In this document: in pieces, positions 8,618 through 17,120 of the stretch
Layout of the letters: every line of letters begins with the position of its first letter
Position numbering within the stretch: position 1 is the first letter of the stretch
From: Pseudomonas furukawaii
Lineage (GTDB): Bacteria > Pseudomonadota > Gammaproteobacteria > Pseudomonadales > Pseudomonadaceae
Reading direction: 5' to 3'
DNA: 64,000 nucleotides
NCBI RefSeq assembly: GCF_002355475.1
Contig: NZ_AP014862.1
Coordinates: 1,798,001 to 1,862,000, forward strand
Position numbers and translations under genes: made by a program
Notes under the pieces: generated by a model
What the model saw: only the letters and a program-made list of their open reading frames with translations
What the model was told of the DNA's origin: nothing
Databases searched by the model: none

Positions 8618-9000
8618 TGGCAGTCGTTCCAAAGGAGCCAAAGAACTTGCCCCTGCATCCGGGTCCGGCCGAGCCGGACTGCCCTCGCTCCATCGTTGCG
8701 CCGGGGGCACGGCGTGAAGGGCCATCCATGGCCCAGCACGCCTCTCGCGGCATCCATGCCGCTCATCCCCCTCTGCAACGATTCCACTCGGCCTCCTGAA
8801 GGGGCGGTCCTGCTGCCCCACCGGATGCACAGGCATTCGGGTTCGTCGCAGGCATCCGGATCGCTAGGCGCGGCCGGCCCGACTCACCCTTTAACCCCAG
8901 GGAAAGGCGTGGTGAGGGATGCGTCAGGTCCGCAGTTGGTCAGGTGCGGATTCATACCGGATTGCCAGCACGAGGTCGCCTTGCGCCGGCCCAAACAAAA

Positions 9001-9525
9001 GGTTCTTCGCAGATTATCGGGGAAGGGACTTGCTCAAGCCGGATTGTCAGAACGGTGTCAGGTTTTGTGGGGGCTCGGCTCATTTCCGCGCAGGCTGCGA
9101 GTTGCTGTTTCGCCCTCCCGGTCGAGTCCCTTTCTCAATCGCCGAAAGGAACCAAAGGGCTTGCCCCTGCATCCGGCCCGGCTTCGCCGGGTCCCCTCGC
9201 TGCATCGCCGCTCCGGGGCACGGCGCGAGGGGCCATCCATGGCCCCGCACGCCTCTCGCAGCATCCATGCCGCTCGTCACCCTGCGCGACGACTCCGCTC
9301 GGCCTCCTGACGGGGCACTTCGCGCGGCGTCATCGTCTTCGCCCGGTTTCAGATCGGTTTCGGCAGCAGGATGACTTGTCCCCTGCCGGCGCGAGTCACC
9401 CCTCTCCTCTTCTGGGAGAGGGGCGGGGGAGAGGGCGGTATCCGCAGACTGGGAGTTGGTCAGGGCGCCACGCAAAATCGCCAATCCAGTGTGAACAGGA
9501 TTTCCCCGATAATCCGCGATGAACC
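9001..9525 (+). mobile_element. MITE-like element, intron-free copy
   Basis: A 525-bp element with 24-bp terminal inverted repeats at 9001-9024 and 9502-9525 (two mismatches between the ends). It is flanked by a perfect 8-bp direct repeat, AAACAAAA, at 8993-9000 and 9526-9533. It carries no transposase. It is the empty-site version of the element at 2509-4864: the intron would sit between 9132 and 9133. The right end abuts the T-tract (read on the minus strand) of the terminator at 9535-9558. The interior contains a CCCTCTCC/GGAGAGGGG hairpin near 9401-9424. Short open frames across it are not credible genes. Confidence 0.88.
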
Positions 9526-9530
9526 AAACA

Positions 9531-9558
9531 AAAAGCCCCGCGGCGTGGCGGGGCTTTT
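9531..9558 (-). terminator. Intrinsic terminator downstream of the PA3496-like gene
   Basis: A 7-bp GC stem, GCCCCGC (9535-9541) and GCGGGGC (9548-9554), has T-rich flanks on both strands. On the minus strand it is followed by TTTTTGTTT, where the MITE is inserted. Confidence 0.85.
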
Positions 9559-9571
9559 CCAGTGGCTTCGA

Positions 9572-9751
9572 TCAGAGGTCGAAGTCGTAGTCGTTCAGCT
9601 GCTTCTGCAGGCGTCGTTCTTCGAGGTAGTTGTCGATGATGCGGCGCTTGGTCAGGTTGGTCTTCGCGTTCTCTACCGGGGCATCCGACTCTTCGCCGTC
9701 GTCGGCGACGAATTCATCTTCGATCTCGATCTCGTCTTTGGCGGTGCTCAT
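9572..9751 (-). CDS. Small acidic conserved protein, PA3496-like
   Basis: A 59-residue protein (MSTAKDEIEIEDEF...). The N-terminal half is strongly acidic and the C-terminal half basic/polar (TKRRIIDNYLEERRLQKQL). The ATG at 9751 is chosen over one five codons upstream because GGAG lies about 7 bases before it. It resembles the small Pseudomonas protein next to nth (PA3496 family, described as a putative envelope integrity protein), and it is next to nth here too. There is no signal peptide or membrane segment. Molecular function is unknown. Confidence 0.75.
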   Translation of the reverse strand: MSTAKDEIEIEDEFVADDGEESDAPVENAKTNLTKRRIIDNYLEERRLQKQLNDYDFDL

Positions 9752-9858
9752 AAGGTCACTCCACAATGCGGGGCGCTATTGGCGCACCTTATAGCGACAA
9801 AGCCAGGGGCGGTAAAAAAGATTTTTTCAATCGGATACTTGAGCGATTCAATAGGTTA

Positions 9859-10497
9859 TCAATCGTCCGAGGTCTTCGCCTTGTACTCGCACAGGTCCTC
9901 GATCTTGCACGCGCCGCAGCGCGGTTTGCGGGCCACGCAGACGTAGCGGCCGTGGAGGATCAGCCAGTGGTGGGCGTCCAGCAGGAACTCCTTGGGTACG
10001 AATTTCAGCAGCTTCTTCTCCACTTCCAGAACGTTCTTGCCGGGGGCTATGCCGGTGCGGTTGCTGACCCGGAAGATGTGGGTATCCACCGCCATGGTGG
10101 GCTGGCGAAAGGCGGTGTTGAGCACCACGTTGGCGGTCTTGCGGCCTACGCCGGGCAGGGCTTCCAGGGCTTCGCGATTGTCCGGCACCTGGCTTTCGTG
10201 CCGTTCGATGAGGATGCGGCAGGTCTCGATGACATTCCTCGCCTTGCTGTTGTACAGGCCGATGGTCTTGATGTACTCCGAGAGCCCCTCGACGCCGAGC
10301 GCGTAGATGGCCTCCGGGGTGTTGGCGACGGGGTAGAGCCTGGCCGTGGCCTTGTTCACGCCCACGTCGGTGGCCTGGGCGGAGAGGATCACCGCGATCA
10401 GCAGCTCGAACGGCGTGCTGTAGGCCAGTTCAGTGGTGGGGTTCGGGTCGTCGGCATGGAGACGGCGAAAGATTTCGTAGCGTTTTGCGGCGTTCAT
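9859..10497 (-). CDS. nth: Endonuclease III (DNA glycosylase/AP lyase)
   Basis: A 212-residue base-excision-repair enzyme that removes oxidised pyrimidines and cuts the abasic site. The helix-hairpin-helix LPGVGRKTANVV holds catalytic Lys120, and AVDTHIFRV holds catalytic Asp138. The C-terminal [4Fe-4S] loop follows the family spacing exactly (C-x6-C-x2-C-x5-C in CVARKPRCGACKIEDLC). The ATG overlaps the stop of rnfE (ATGA), so it is translated as the last gene of the rnf cluster, a usual arrangement in gammaproteobacteria. Confidence 0.97.
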   Translation of the reverse strand: MNAAKRYEIFRRLHADDPNPTTELAYSTPFELLIAVILSAQATDVGVNKATARLYPVANTPEAIYALGVEGLSEYIKTIGLYNSKARNVIETCRILIERHESQVPDNREALEALPGVGRKTANVVLNTAFRQPTMAVDTHIFRVSNRTGIAPGKNVLEVEKKLLKFVPKEFLLDAHHWLILHGRYVCVARKPRCGACKIEDLCEYKAKTSDD

Positions 10498-11066
10498 CGG
10501 GAGTCGGTTCTTGTGGTGGTCAGGTGGCGCCAGAGCGCCAGCAGCGTGCCGAGCAGGATAAAGGCTCCGGGCGCCAGGGCGAACAGGGGGATGCCCGCGC
10601 CGTCCAGCTCCAGGCGCCAGGTGGCGGCTCCGGGGCCCAGCAACCAGTCGGCGTGGGCCAGCAGGCTGCCCTGGCCGAGGATTTCCCGCAGGGCGGCCAG
10701 CGGCAGGGCGAGCAGGGCGAGGGCCAGGCCCGCCCTCACGCCTTCGAAGGCGTCCTGGCGCTCCTGGCGGGCCAGTTGCAGGCAGGGCAGCACCAGCAGG
10801 TAGGCGAAAGGACCCAGGGCCCGGTGCAACTCGAAGGCGCCGGCCTGCAGCAGCAGGTTGCCCAGGCTCACCAGCAGGGCGGCCAGCAGCAGGGCGGCGA
10901 GCCAGTGAGCGGCCCCCTGGAGGTGGCGGTCCAGCAGGGGCAGCGCCAGGCCGAAGAGGCCGAGCAGGGGCAGCCCGAGAAGGGCGAGCGCCACCCCTTT
11001 CACCAGCAGGTCGGTGGCGCCTACCAGCAGGGCGAGGCCCAGCAGGCTCGGGTGCAGGGTCTTCAT
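10494..11066 (-). CDS. rnfE: Rnf electron transport complex subunit E (integral membrane)
   Basis: A 190-residue, very hydrophobic protein with about six membrane segments. The position (after rnfG, before nth) and the N-terminal NP/HPSLLGLALLVGATDLL-type segment fit RnfE/RsxE. RnfE and RnfA are homologous inner-membrane subunits that carry electrons or ions across the membrane. This copy is unusually rich in Leu and Ala and diverged from textbook RnfE, so the call relies partly on context. It overlaps rnfG upstream and nth downstream by four bases each. Confidence 0.8.
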   Translation of the reverse strand: MKTLHPSLLGLALLVGATDLLVKGVALALLGLPLLGLFGLALPLLDRHLQGAAHWLAALLLAALLVSLGNLLLQAGAFELHRALGPFAYLLVLPCLQLARQERQDAFEGVRAGLALALLALPLAALREILGQGSLLAHADWLLGPGAATWRLELDGAGIPLFALAPGAFILLGTLLALWRHLTTTRTDSR

Positions 11067-11668
11067 GGCGGGGGCTCCATGAGCAGCCGACGGTGCTGGT
11101 CGAAGTACTGCAGGCCACGCTGCAACGCCGAGACCACGGCGCGGGAGGTGATGGTGGCGCCGGCGATCTGGTCGAACCGGCCCTTGTCGGCCGTCACTCG
11201 CCAGTCGGCTTCCGGGTGATCGACCAGGGAGACGTCGGCGAAACCGGCCAGCCAGGGGCTGCGGGTAGGTTCGATGGCGTCGCCGATACCCGGGGTTTCC
11301 CGGTGCTCCAGGACCTTGGAGGCCAGCAGCCGGCCATCGGGGCGGATCGCCAGCAGCAGCCGGATCGGTCCTTCGTAGCCTTGGGCGGTCACCGGCAGCA
11401 GCACCGCCACCGGCTCGCTGGCGCGGGTGGCGAGCCAGGCTTCCCGGGGGGCGGGCTGGCCCAGCAGTTCGCTGGCGGGCAGGGCGATGGGGCGGGTCAG
11501 GGGATGGTTGTCGTAGCTGCCGGGGGGCATCAGGTCCAGCAGGGCGCGCTCATGGGCCGCCTGGCGTCCCGCTTCGATCGGGTCGGCGAGCCAGTGCCGG
11601 GCGATGAGCAGCAGCGCCAGGCCACAGAGGGCCAGCAGGACGAGGGACAGGGCGCTGCGGCGGTTCAT
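11063..11668 (-). CDS. rnfG: Rnf electron transport complex subunit G (covalent FMN protein)
   Basis: A 201-residue protein. An N-terminal membrane anchor (ALSLVLLALCGLALLLIA) is followed by a periplasmic FMN-binding domain. The flavinylation motif is seen as AGATITS, where the Thr of G-A-T is the FMN attachment residue; the first position is Ala rather than the usual Ser/Thr. The segment HRETPGIGD is typical of the family. Its start overlaps the rnfD stop by four bases. FMN is attached by ApbE, which is not encoded in this window. Confidence 0.9.
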   Translation of the reverse strand: MNRRSALSLVLLALCGLALLLIARHWLADPIEAGRQAAHERALLDLMPPGSYDNHPLTRPIALPASELLGQPAPREAWLATRASEPVAVLLPVTAQGYEGPIRLLLAIRPDGRLLASKVLEHRETPGIGDAIEPTRSPWLAGFADVSLVDHPEADWRVTADKGRFDQIAGATITSRAVVSALQRGLQYFDQHRRLLMEPPP

Positions 11669-12672
11669 GAAGGCACCTGCCGCCGCCGCTCGGCGAGGCG
11701 ATCCAGGCTCGGTACCAGCAGGTTCATCAGCAGGATGGCGAAGGCGACGCCATCGGCGTAGCCCCCCCAGGCGCGGATGACGTAGATGAGCAGCCCGGCA
11801 CCCAGGCCGAACCAGAGGCGGGCACGGTCGCTGCCCGGGCCGGAGACGGGTTCGGTGGCGATGAAGAAGGCGCCGAGCATGGTGGCGCCGCTGAACAGGT
11901 GGAAGATGGGGGATCCATTGGAGTCGGAGCCGCTTCCGTTCCAGCCCAGCAGGCTGGCGACGAAGAGCCCGGCCAGCAGGCCCAGGGGCGCGTGCCAGCG
12001 GATCACCTTGCGCTGCAGGAGCAGCAGGCCGCCGGCGAGAAAGGCCAGGTTGACCCACTCCGCGCCCTGCCCGCCGAGGCCGCCGAAGGCGGGGTGACTG
12101 GCGAACAGTTCCTCGATGGTCAGGCGGTCGTTGTGCTTGAGGCTGTCCAGGACCGTGGCCTGGCTCCAGCCGTCCGGCAGGCCGCCGCCGAGGCCCAGCA
12201 CCTGTTGCAGGGACTCCAGCAGCCCCGGGTGCTGGCCCGGCACGGGCCATTGGTTGAGCTGGGCGGGAAAGGCCACCAGCACCACCGCGTAGCCCAGCAT
12301 GGCGGGGTTGAAGGGGTTCTGGCCGAAACCGCCGAACAGGGCCTTGCCGAACAGCAGGCCGAAGGCACAGGCGCAGGCGGTGAGCCACCAGGGGGCGTAG
12401 GGCGGCAGGGCAAGGGCCAGCAGTGTGGCGCTGACCAGGGCGCTGCCTTCGCCCAGCAGCGGCTGGTTGAACAGGGCGCTGGCGGCATCCGCGGCTTGTC
12501 GGCGCAGCCGTCTCACCAGGGCTTCGCAGCCCAGGGCCACCGGCAGGGCCACCAGCAGTTGCAGAAGGCTGCCCCAGCCGAAGTGCCAGAGCAGGGCCAG
12601 CAGTCCGGGCACGCACGCCAGCAGCACCCATTGCATGCTGGGGCGTGGATCGAAGGCTGGCCGCTGGGTCAC
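11665..12672 (-). CDS. rnfD: Rnf electron transport complex subunit D (membrane, covalent FMN)
   Basis: A 335-residue NqrB/RnfD-family membrane protein with repeated hydrophobic segments. The FMN-threonine motif SGATMLGAFFIATEPVSGP is seen in the C-terminal half, and the conserved NPFNPAMLGYA loop lies near the middle. The start is GTG at 12672, supported by GGAGG eight bases upstream; the first residues are MTQRPAFDPRPSMQWVLLAC. It is preceded by a 90-base gap, exactly where rnfC would normally lie. Confidence 0.92.
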   Translation of the reverse strand: MTQRPAFDPRPSMQWVLLACVPGLLALLWHFGWGSLLQLLVALPVALGCEALVRRLRRQAADAASALFNQPLLGEGSALVSATLLALALPPYAPWWLTACACAFGLLFGKALFGGFGQNPFNPAMLGYAVVLVAFPAQLNQWPVPGQHPGLLESLQQVLGLGGGLPDGWSQATVLDSLKHNDRLTIEELFASHPAFGGLGGQGAEWVNLAFLAGGLLLLQRKVIRWHAPLGLLAGLFVASLLGWNGSGSDSNGSPIFHLFSGATMLGAFFIATEPVSGPGSDRARLWFGLGAGLLIYVIRAWGGYADGVAFAILLMNLLVPSLDRLAERRRQVPS

Positions 12673-12762
12673 GGCCGGGCCTCCGGGCCATGGGCGCTAG
12701 TTTGCTCGCGAAGCTCGCCCCGCAGCCATTGGCGGCTGAGGGCGCTTGCGCGGGTGGTCCGG

Positions 12763-14139
12763 TCAGGACTGTTCATCAAGGGCTCGTTCAGCCCGGGCCA
12801 GGCGCTCCCGTGCCTGGGCCAGGGCGGCCGGGTCGACTTCGGCGCGGCGCTCCAGCTTGCTGACTTCGGCGCGGGCGTAGGCCAGTTCGGTCTTCAGGGC
12901 GCGGATTGCCGGGTCTACCGGGCGCTTGTCGATGCGCTGCAGGTCCGGCGGGGCCTTGCCGCAGGCGTCCTCGGCCGCGTGCAGCGCGCGCTCGGCTTCC
13001 GCCAGGGCCTGGCGCAGGGGAATCAGTTCCGCCTCGTCGGCCCCGCTCTGCTCGGCGCCCTTGAGTGCGGCGCGGCGGCTGGCGAGGGCGATCTTGGCTG
13101 CCTTCAGGTTCGCCTCACCGGCTGCCGGCACCTGGGGAGCGGACGCGTTCTGGAGTCGCTCCAGATGTTGCTGGGCGCCGTCCACGGCGGCGCGCAGTTC
13201 GGCGAGCTGCCGTTGCTGGTCGGGACTGGGGGTCTCGCCGAAGGCCTTTTCCGCTTTCGCGAGCTGGGCGCGGCTCATGGCGGCGGCGATCCTGGCCTGC
13301 TTGAGGGCGGCTTCGTCCACCGCCGTCGGCGCCGCTACCGGTGTTTCGAGGGCGGCCTCCAGGGCGGCCTTGGCCTGCTCGTGGGCGCGACGCAGTTCGT
13401 CCACCTGGGCCTTGAGTTCGTCGGTGCCGTAGGTGGCGAACTGGGCTTCGGCCTTCTTCAGCGCCACCTGGGCCATGGCGGCCTCGATCTTCAGGCGCTT
13501 CTGCTGGTCGCTGAGGCTGGGCGCCGCGGCCTTCTGCGCCTTGACCCGCTCGATGGCGGCCTGCACGGCGTCCTGGGGGGCGCCGGCGCTCGCCTGGGCC
13601 TGGGCCATGCGCGCGGCGCGGGCTTCGCGCTCAGCCTGGCGCCGGGCGTCTTCACGGGCCAGGCGGGCGTTGCGGGACTCGAAGCGGGTGCGGAACTGGT
13701 CGGCGCGTGCGCGCTGGGCGCTGGCGTCGGGCTCGGCCAGGGGGAGGATGTCGATGCAGTCCACCGGGCAGGGCGCGACGCAGAGTTCGCAGCCGGTGCA
13801 TTCGTCGGTGATGACGGTGTGCATCTGTCGCGCCGCCCCGACGATGGCGTCCACCGGGCAGGCCTGGATGCACTTGGTGCAGCCGATGCACTCGGCTTCG
13901 CGGATCAGGGCGATCTGCGGCGGCACCGGGCCGTTGGGGGCGTCGAGGGGCAGGGGCGGGACCTGCAACAGCTCGGCGATGGCCTGGATGGTGCTGGTGC
14001 CGCCGGGCGGGCATTTGTTGATGGCTTCGCCCTGGGCGATGCCTTCGGCGTAGGGCCGGCAGCCGGGGTGGCCGCACTTGCCGCATTGGGTCTGGGGCAG
14101 CAGGGCGTCGATGCTGCGGATCAGGGCTGCTTGGGTCAT
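12763..14139 (-). CDS. rnfB: RnfB ferredoxin-like subunit with a long RnfC-like coiled-coil tail
   Basis: A 458-residue protein. Residues 1-60 hold the four-cysteine cluster domain (CGKCGHPGC...NKCPPGG). Residues about 85-150 hold two [4Fe-4S] ferredoxin motifs ([12 protein letters not shown] and [12 protein letters not shown]). The usual N-terminal membrane helix of RnfB is missing. From about residue 170 to the end runs an Ala/Lys/Glu-rich tail with at least three repeats of roughly 50-55 residues, each starting K-x-x-[RK]-I-x-x-A. That kind of tail normally belongs to RnfC. No rnfC gene is present between this gene and rnfD. A fusion by loss of the rnfC body is an inference. Confidence 0.88.
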   Translation of the reverse strand: MTQAALIRSIDALLPQTQCGKCGHPGCRPYAEGIAQGEAINKCPPGGTSTIQAIAELLQVPPLPLDAPNGPVPPQIALIREAECIGCTKCIQACPVDAIVGAARQMHTVITDECTGCELCVAPCPVDCIDILPLAEPDASAQRARADQFRTRFESRNARLAREDARRQAEREARAARMAQAQASAGAPQDAVQAAIERVKAQKAAAPSLSDQQKRLKIEAAMAQVALKKAEAQFATYGTDELKAQVDELRRAHEQAKAALEAALETPVAAPTAVDEAALKQARIAAAMSRAQLAKAEKAFGETPSPDQQRQLAELRAAVDGAQQHLERLQNASAPQVPAAGEANLKAAKIALASRRAALKGAEQSGADEAELIPLRQALAEAERALHAAEDACGKAPPDLQRIDKRPVDPAIRALKTELAYARAEVSKLERRAEVDPAALAQARERLARAERALDEQS

Positions 14140-14690
14140 GGGGTGCCGAATCCGTTGAAACCGAGGAAGGCCAGGCCCATGAGTCCTGCGCAGATGAGCA
14201 GCATGGGCGTGCCTTTGAAGGGGGCCGGGATGTCCGCCTGTTCGGTCTGGGCCAACAGGTCGTCGAACAGGTGCAGGACCAGCCAGAAGCCGAAGCCGCC
14301 GCCGAGCCCCAGGCCCAGGGCCTGGAGAAGACTGCCGGCCTGGGCCAGCAGCATGGCCCCGAGCGCGGCGCCATTGGCCAGCAGCAGCGGCAGCAGGCCC
14401 TCCGCGGCGAGGGCCGGGCGCCAGCGGGCCAGCAGGCGCAACAGCGCCCAGGCCAGGCCAGCCAGCAGCGGCAGGAAGAGGAACAGGCGCAGGGCGTCGA
14501 GCCCGAAGGGGGCGAGGACCAGGCGGTCCAGCAGCCAGGCGACGGGGACCGCGACCACCAGCAGAACGCCGCCCGCCTCGGCCAGCGCCCGGCCGCGCGG
14601 CGGGCGCAGGGCGTCGGCACCGACGGGCAGGCCGAGGACCAGGTTGCTGGCCAGGGCCGCGCCGAGCAGGGCGAGGAGGAAGTCGGTCAT
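14136..14690 (-). CDS. rnfA: Rnf electron transport complex subunit A (integral membrane)
   Basis: A 184-residue hydrophobic protein with about six membrane helices; first gene of the rnf cluster. The N-terminus [20 protein letters not shown] matches the RnfA/RsxA pattern (conserved N in the first helix), and the final helix FNGFGTP is also typical. It overlaps rnfB by four bases (ATGA). It pairs with RnfE in the membrane core. The promoter must lie in 14691-14890 on the minus strand; I see no clear box. Confidence 0.85.
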   Translation of the reverse strand: MTDFLLALLGAALASNLVLGLPVGADALRPPRGRALAEAGGVLLVVAVPVAWLLDRLVLAPFGLDALRLFLFLPLLAGLAWALLRLLARWRPALAAEGLLPLLLANGAALGAMLLAQAGSLLQALGLGLGGGFGFWLVLHLFDDLLAQTEQADIPAPFKGTPMLLICAGLMGLAFLGFNGFGTP

Positions 14691-14898
14691 GGGGACGTGG
14701 TATCGCCGGGCTGGAAAAAGGGCCGCGTATTATCCGGGATGCCGCCGGGGCGGTACAGGGGCGCGACGCCCGCTGGCCGCGCCTGTCATCAAAGGCTAGC
14801 TCAGCGAGACGGCCTGGCATGGGTAGCGCCATTGCCGAATCCTTGCCCGTGGTAGCGGGATGGAATCCGGGAAAGGTCCGGCCGGCGGCCCCGGAAAG

Positions 14899-14926
14899 CA
14901 CAACGCCCGCAGGCGCGGGCGTTGTG
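14899..14926 (-). terminator. Hairpin terminator downstream of metG
   Basis: A perfect 12-bp stem, CACAACGCCCGC (14899-14910) and GCGGGCGTTGTG (14915-14926), with a 4-base loop, lies just after the metG stop. The T-tract is weak on the minus strand (CTTTCC). Confidence 0.65.
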
Positions 14927-14941
14927 GGAGGGACGAGGCGC

Positions 14942-16975
14942 TTACTTGACGCGCTGGCCGGGCTTGGCGCCGCTGTCGGGGCTGAGCAGGTAGATCTCCT
15001 CGCCACCAGGGCCGGCGGCCAGGACCATGCCTTCGGAGACGCCGAACTTCATCTTGCGCGCGGCCAGGTTGGCCACGTACAGGGTCAGGCGGCCTTCCAG
15101 CTTGCTCGGGTCCGGGTAGGCGCTCTTGATGCCGGAGAACACGTTGCGCTTGGCGTCGCCGATGTCCAGGGTCAGGCGCAGCAGCTTGTCGGCGCCCTCG
15201 ACGAACTCGGCCTTCTCGATCAGGGCGATGCGCAGGTCCACGGCGGCGAAGGCGTCGAAGGCGATCTCGGGGGCCAGCGGGTCCTTGGTCAGCTCGCCAT
15301 TGCCCTTGGGCGCGGAGGCGGCGGCGAGGTCTTCCTTGGAGGCGGCGATCATGGCGTCGATCTTCACGGGGTCGATCCGGGTCATCAGCGGGTTGAAGGG
15401 GTTGAGGTCGTGGTCGGCCAGCAGCACCTTGTGGTCGTCCCAGGTGAGCGGGGCGACGTTGAGGAACTGCTCGGCGGCTTCGGCCAGTTTCGGCAGCACC
15501 GGCTTGAGGAAGATCGCCAACTGGCGGAACAGGTTGACGCCGGCGGCACAGATGGCCTGCACCTCGGCCTGCTTGCCTTCCTGCTTGTTCAGGGCCCAGG
15601 GCGCCTTGTCGGCGATCCAGGCGTTGGCGCGGTCGGCCAGCGCCATGATCTCGCGCATGGCGCGGGCGAAGTCGCGGTTCTCATAGGCCTCGGCGATGCT
15701 CGGCGCGGCGCTGGCGAATTCGGCGAACAGTTCGGGGGCGGCGTTCTCGGCCACCAGCCGGCCGGCGTTGCCCTTGTGGATGAAGCCGGCGCAGCGGCTG
15801 GCGATGTTGACCACCTTGCCCACCAGGTCGGAGTTCACCTTCTGCACGAAGTCTTCCAGGTTCAGGTCGAGGTCGTCGACGCTACGGCTGAGCTTGGAGG
15901 CGTAGTAGTAGCGCAGGTATTCCGGGTCCAGGTGGTCCAGGTAGGTGCGGGCCTTGATGAAGGTGCCGCGGGACTTGGACATCTTCTGGCCGTTGACGGT
16001 CAGGTAGCCGTGGACGTTCAGCGCGGTGGGCTTGCGATAGCCGGCGCCTTCGAGCATGGCGGGCCAGAACAGGGCGTGGAAGTTGACGATGTCCTTGCCG
16101 ATGAAATGGTACAGCTCGGCGCCCGAGTCCTTGGCCCAGAAGGCGTCGAAGTCCAGTTCCGGACGGCGGGCGCAGAGGTTCTGGAAGCTGGCCATGTAGC
16201 CGATGGGCGCGTCCAGCCAGACGTAGAAGTACTTGCCCGGGGCGTCGGGGATCTCGAAGCCGAAGTAGGGGGCGTCGCGGCTGATGTCCCACTCCTGCAG
16301 GCCGGCGTCCAGCCATTCGGCGATCTTGTTGGCCACGGACTCCTGCAGGGCGCCGCCGCGGGTCCACTGCTTCAGCATGGCGTCGAAGTCCGGCAGCTTG
16401 AAGAAGTAGTGCAGCGACTCCTTGAGCACCGGGGTGGCGCCGGAGATGGCCGACTTGGGGTTCTTCAGTTCGGTGGGCGAGTAGGTGGCGCCGCATACTT
16501 CGCAGTTGTCGCCGTACTGGTCCTCGGCCGCGCATTTCGGGCAGGTGCCCTTGATGAAACGGTCGGCCAGGAACATCTGCTTGTCCGGGTCGAAGTACTG
16601 GGTCACCGGGCGGGTGGCGATGTGCCCGGCGTCGCGCAGGCGGGTATAGATCAGGCTGGAGAGCGCGCGGTTCTCTTCCGAGTGGGTCGAGTGGTAGTTG
16701 TCGAAGTCCACCAGGAAGTCGGCGAAGTCGGTGGTGTGCTCGGCGCGCACGTTGTCGATCAGTTGCTCGGAGGTGATGCCCTCCTTCTCGGCGCGCAGCA
16801 TGATGGCCGAGCCGTGGGCGTCGTCGGCGCAGACGTAGATGGCCTGGTTGCCGCGCATCTTCTGGAAGCGCACCCAGATGTCGGTCTGGATGTACTCGAC
16901 CATATGCCCGAGGTGAATGGAACCGTTGGCATAGGGAAGGGCGCTTGTCACGAGGATCTTGCGGGGCTCGGTCAT
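14942..16975 (-). CDS. metG: Methionyl-tRNA synthetase
   Basis: A 677-residue class I aminoacyl-tRNA synthetase. The HIGH-type motif is HLGH near residue 24 and the KMSKS motif is KMSKSRG (about residue 335). A zinc knuckle [18 protein letters not shown] lies at about 145-162, and a C-terminal tRNA-binding OB-fold ([19 protein letters not shown]...) makes it the long dimeric form. It charges initiator and elongator tRNA-Met in the cytoplasm. It is divergent from apbC, with about 145 bases between the starts, the usual Pseudomonas arrangement. Confidence 0.98.
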   Translation of the reverse strand: MTEPRKILVTSALPYANGSIHLGHMVEYIQTDIWVRFQKMRGNQAIYVCADDAHGSAIMLRAEKEGITSEQLIDNVRAEHTTDFADFLVDFDNYHSTHSEENRALSSLIYTRLRDAGHIATRPVTQYFDPDKQMFLADRFIKGTCPKCAAEDQYGDNCEVCGATYSPTELKNPKSAISGATPVLKESLHYFFKLPDFDAMLKQWTRGGALQESVANKIAEWLDAGLQEWDISRDAPYFGFEIPDAPGKYFYVWLDAPIGYMASFQNLCARRPELDFDAFWAKDSGAELYHFIGKDIVNFHALFWPAMLEGAGYRKPTALNVHGYLTVNGQKMSKSRGTFIKARTYLDHLDPEYLRYYYASKLSRSVDDLDLNLEDFVQKVNSDLVGKVVNIASRCAGFIHKGNAGRLVAENAAPELFAEFASAAPSIAEAYENRDFARAMREIMALADRANAWIADKAPWALNKQEGKQAEVQAICAAGVNLFRQLAIFLKPVLPKLAEAAEQFLNVAPLTWDDHKVLLADHDLNPFNPLMTRIDPVKIDAMIAASKEDLAAASAPKGNGELTKDPLAPEIAFDAFAAVDLRIALIEKAEFVEGADKLLRLTLDIGDAKRNVFSGIKSAYPDPSKLEGRLTLYVANLAARKMKFGVSEGMVLAAGPGGEEIYLLSPDSGAKPGQRVK

Positions 16976-17120
16976 GGTGCTGGGCTACCGGATATGAAAC
17001 GAAGGGAAGTCGGCAACTATAAAGGGGCGCCACGATTTTTTCACGCCCGGAGGACCCAGCGGCGGGGGGCTCGGGTAGGATAGCCCGCTACTTCGCTCGG
17101 TCTTTATCTGGAGTCCCGCC

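Larger units (their letters stand above)
6715..8990 (+). repeat. Degraded relative of the MITE, host of intron copy 2
   Basis: The sequence flanking intron copy 2 is a diverged version of the MITE interior. The left exon (about 6715-6787) parallels 9060-9132 (AGGTTTGTGG, GCTCATT, TTTTTCGCCC, CCCGGGCGAG). The right exon (8618 to about 8990) parallels 9133-9500 (TTGCCCCTGCATCCGG, GGCCATCCATGGCCC, GCATCCATGCCGCTC, AGTTGGTCAGG). I see no intact terminal inverted repeats, so it is a dead copy. Its borders are approximate. Nothing else is recognisable in 8618-9000. Confidence 0.7.

Noticed and set aside
8919-9946. Several overlapping plus-strand frames over the right MITE
   Set aside because: They follow the MITE interior repeats and share short low-complexity peptides with the minus-strand frames near 2512-2910, consistent with a repeat, not a gene.
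14819-17083. A 754-codon plus-strand frame across metG
   Set aside because: An antisense shadow of metG; it runs across the metG terminator and start without a domain of its own.
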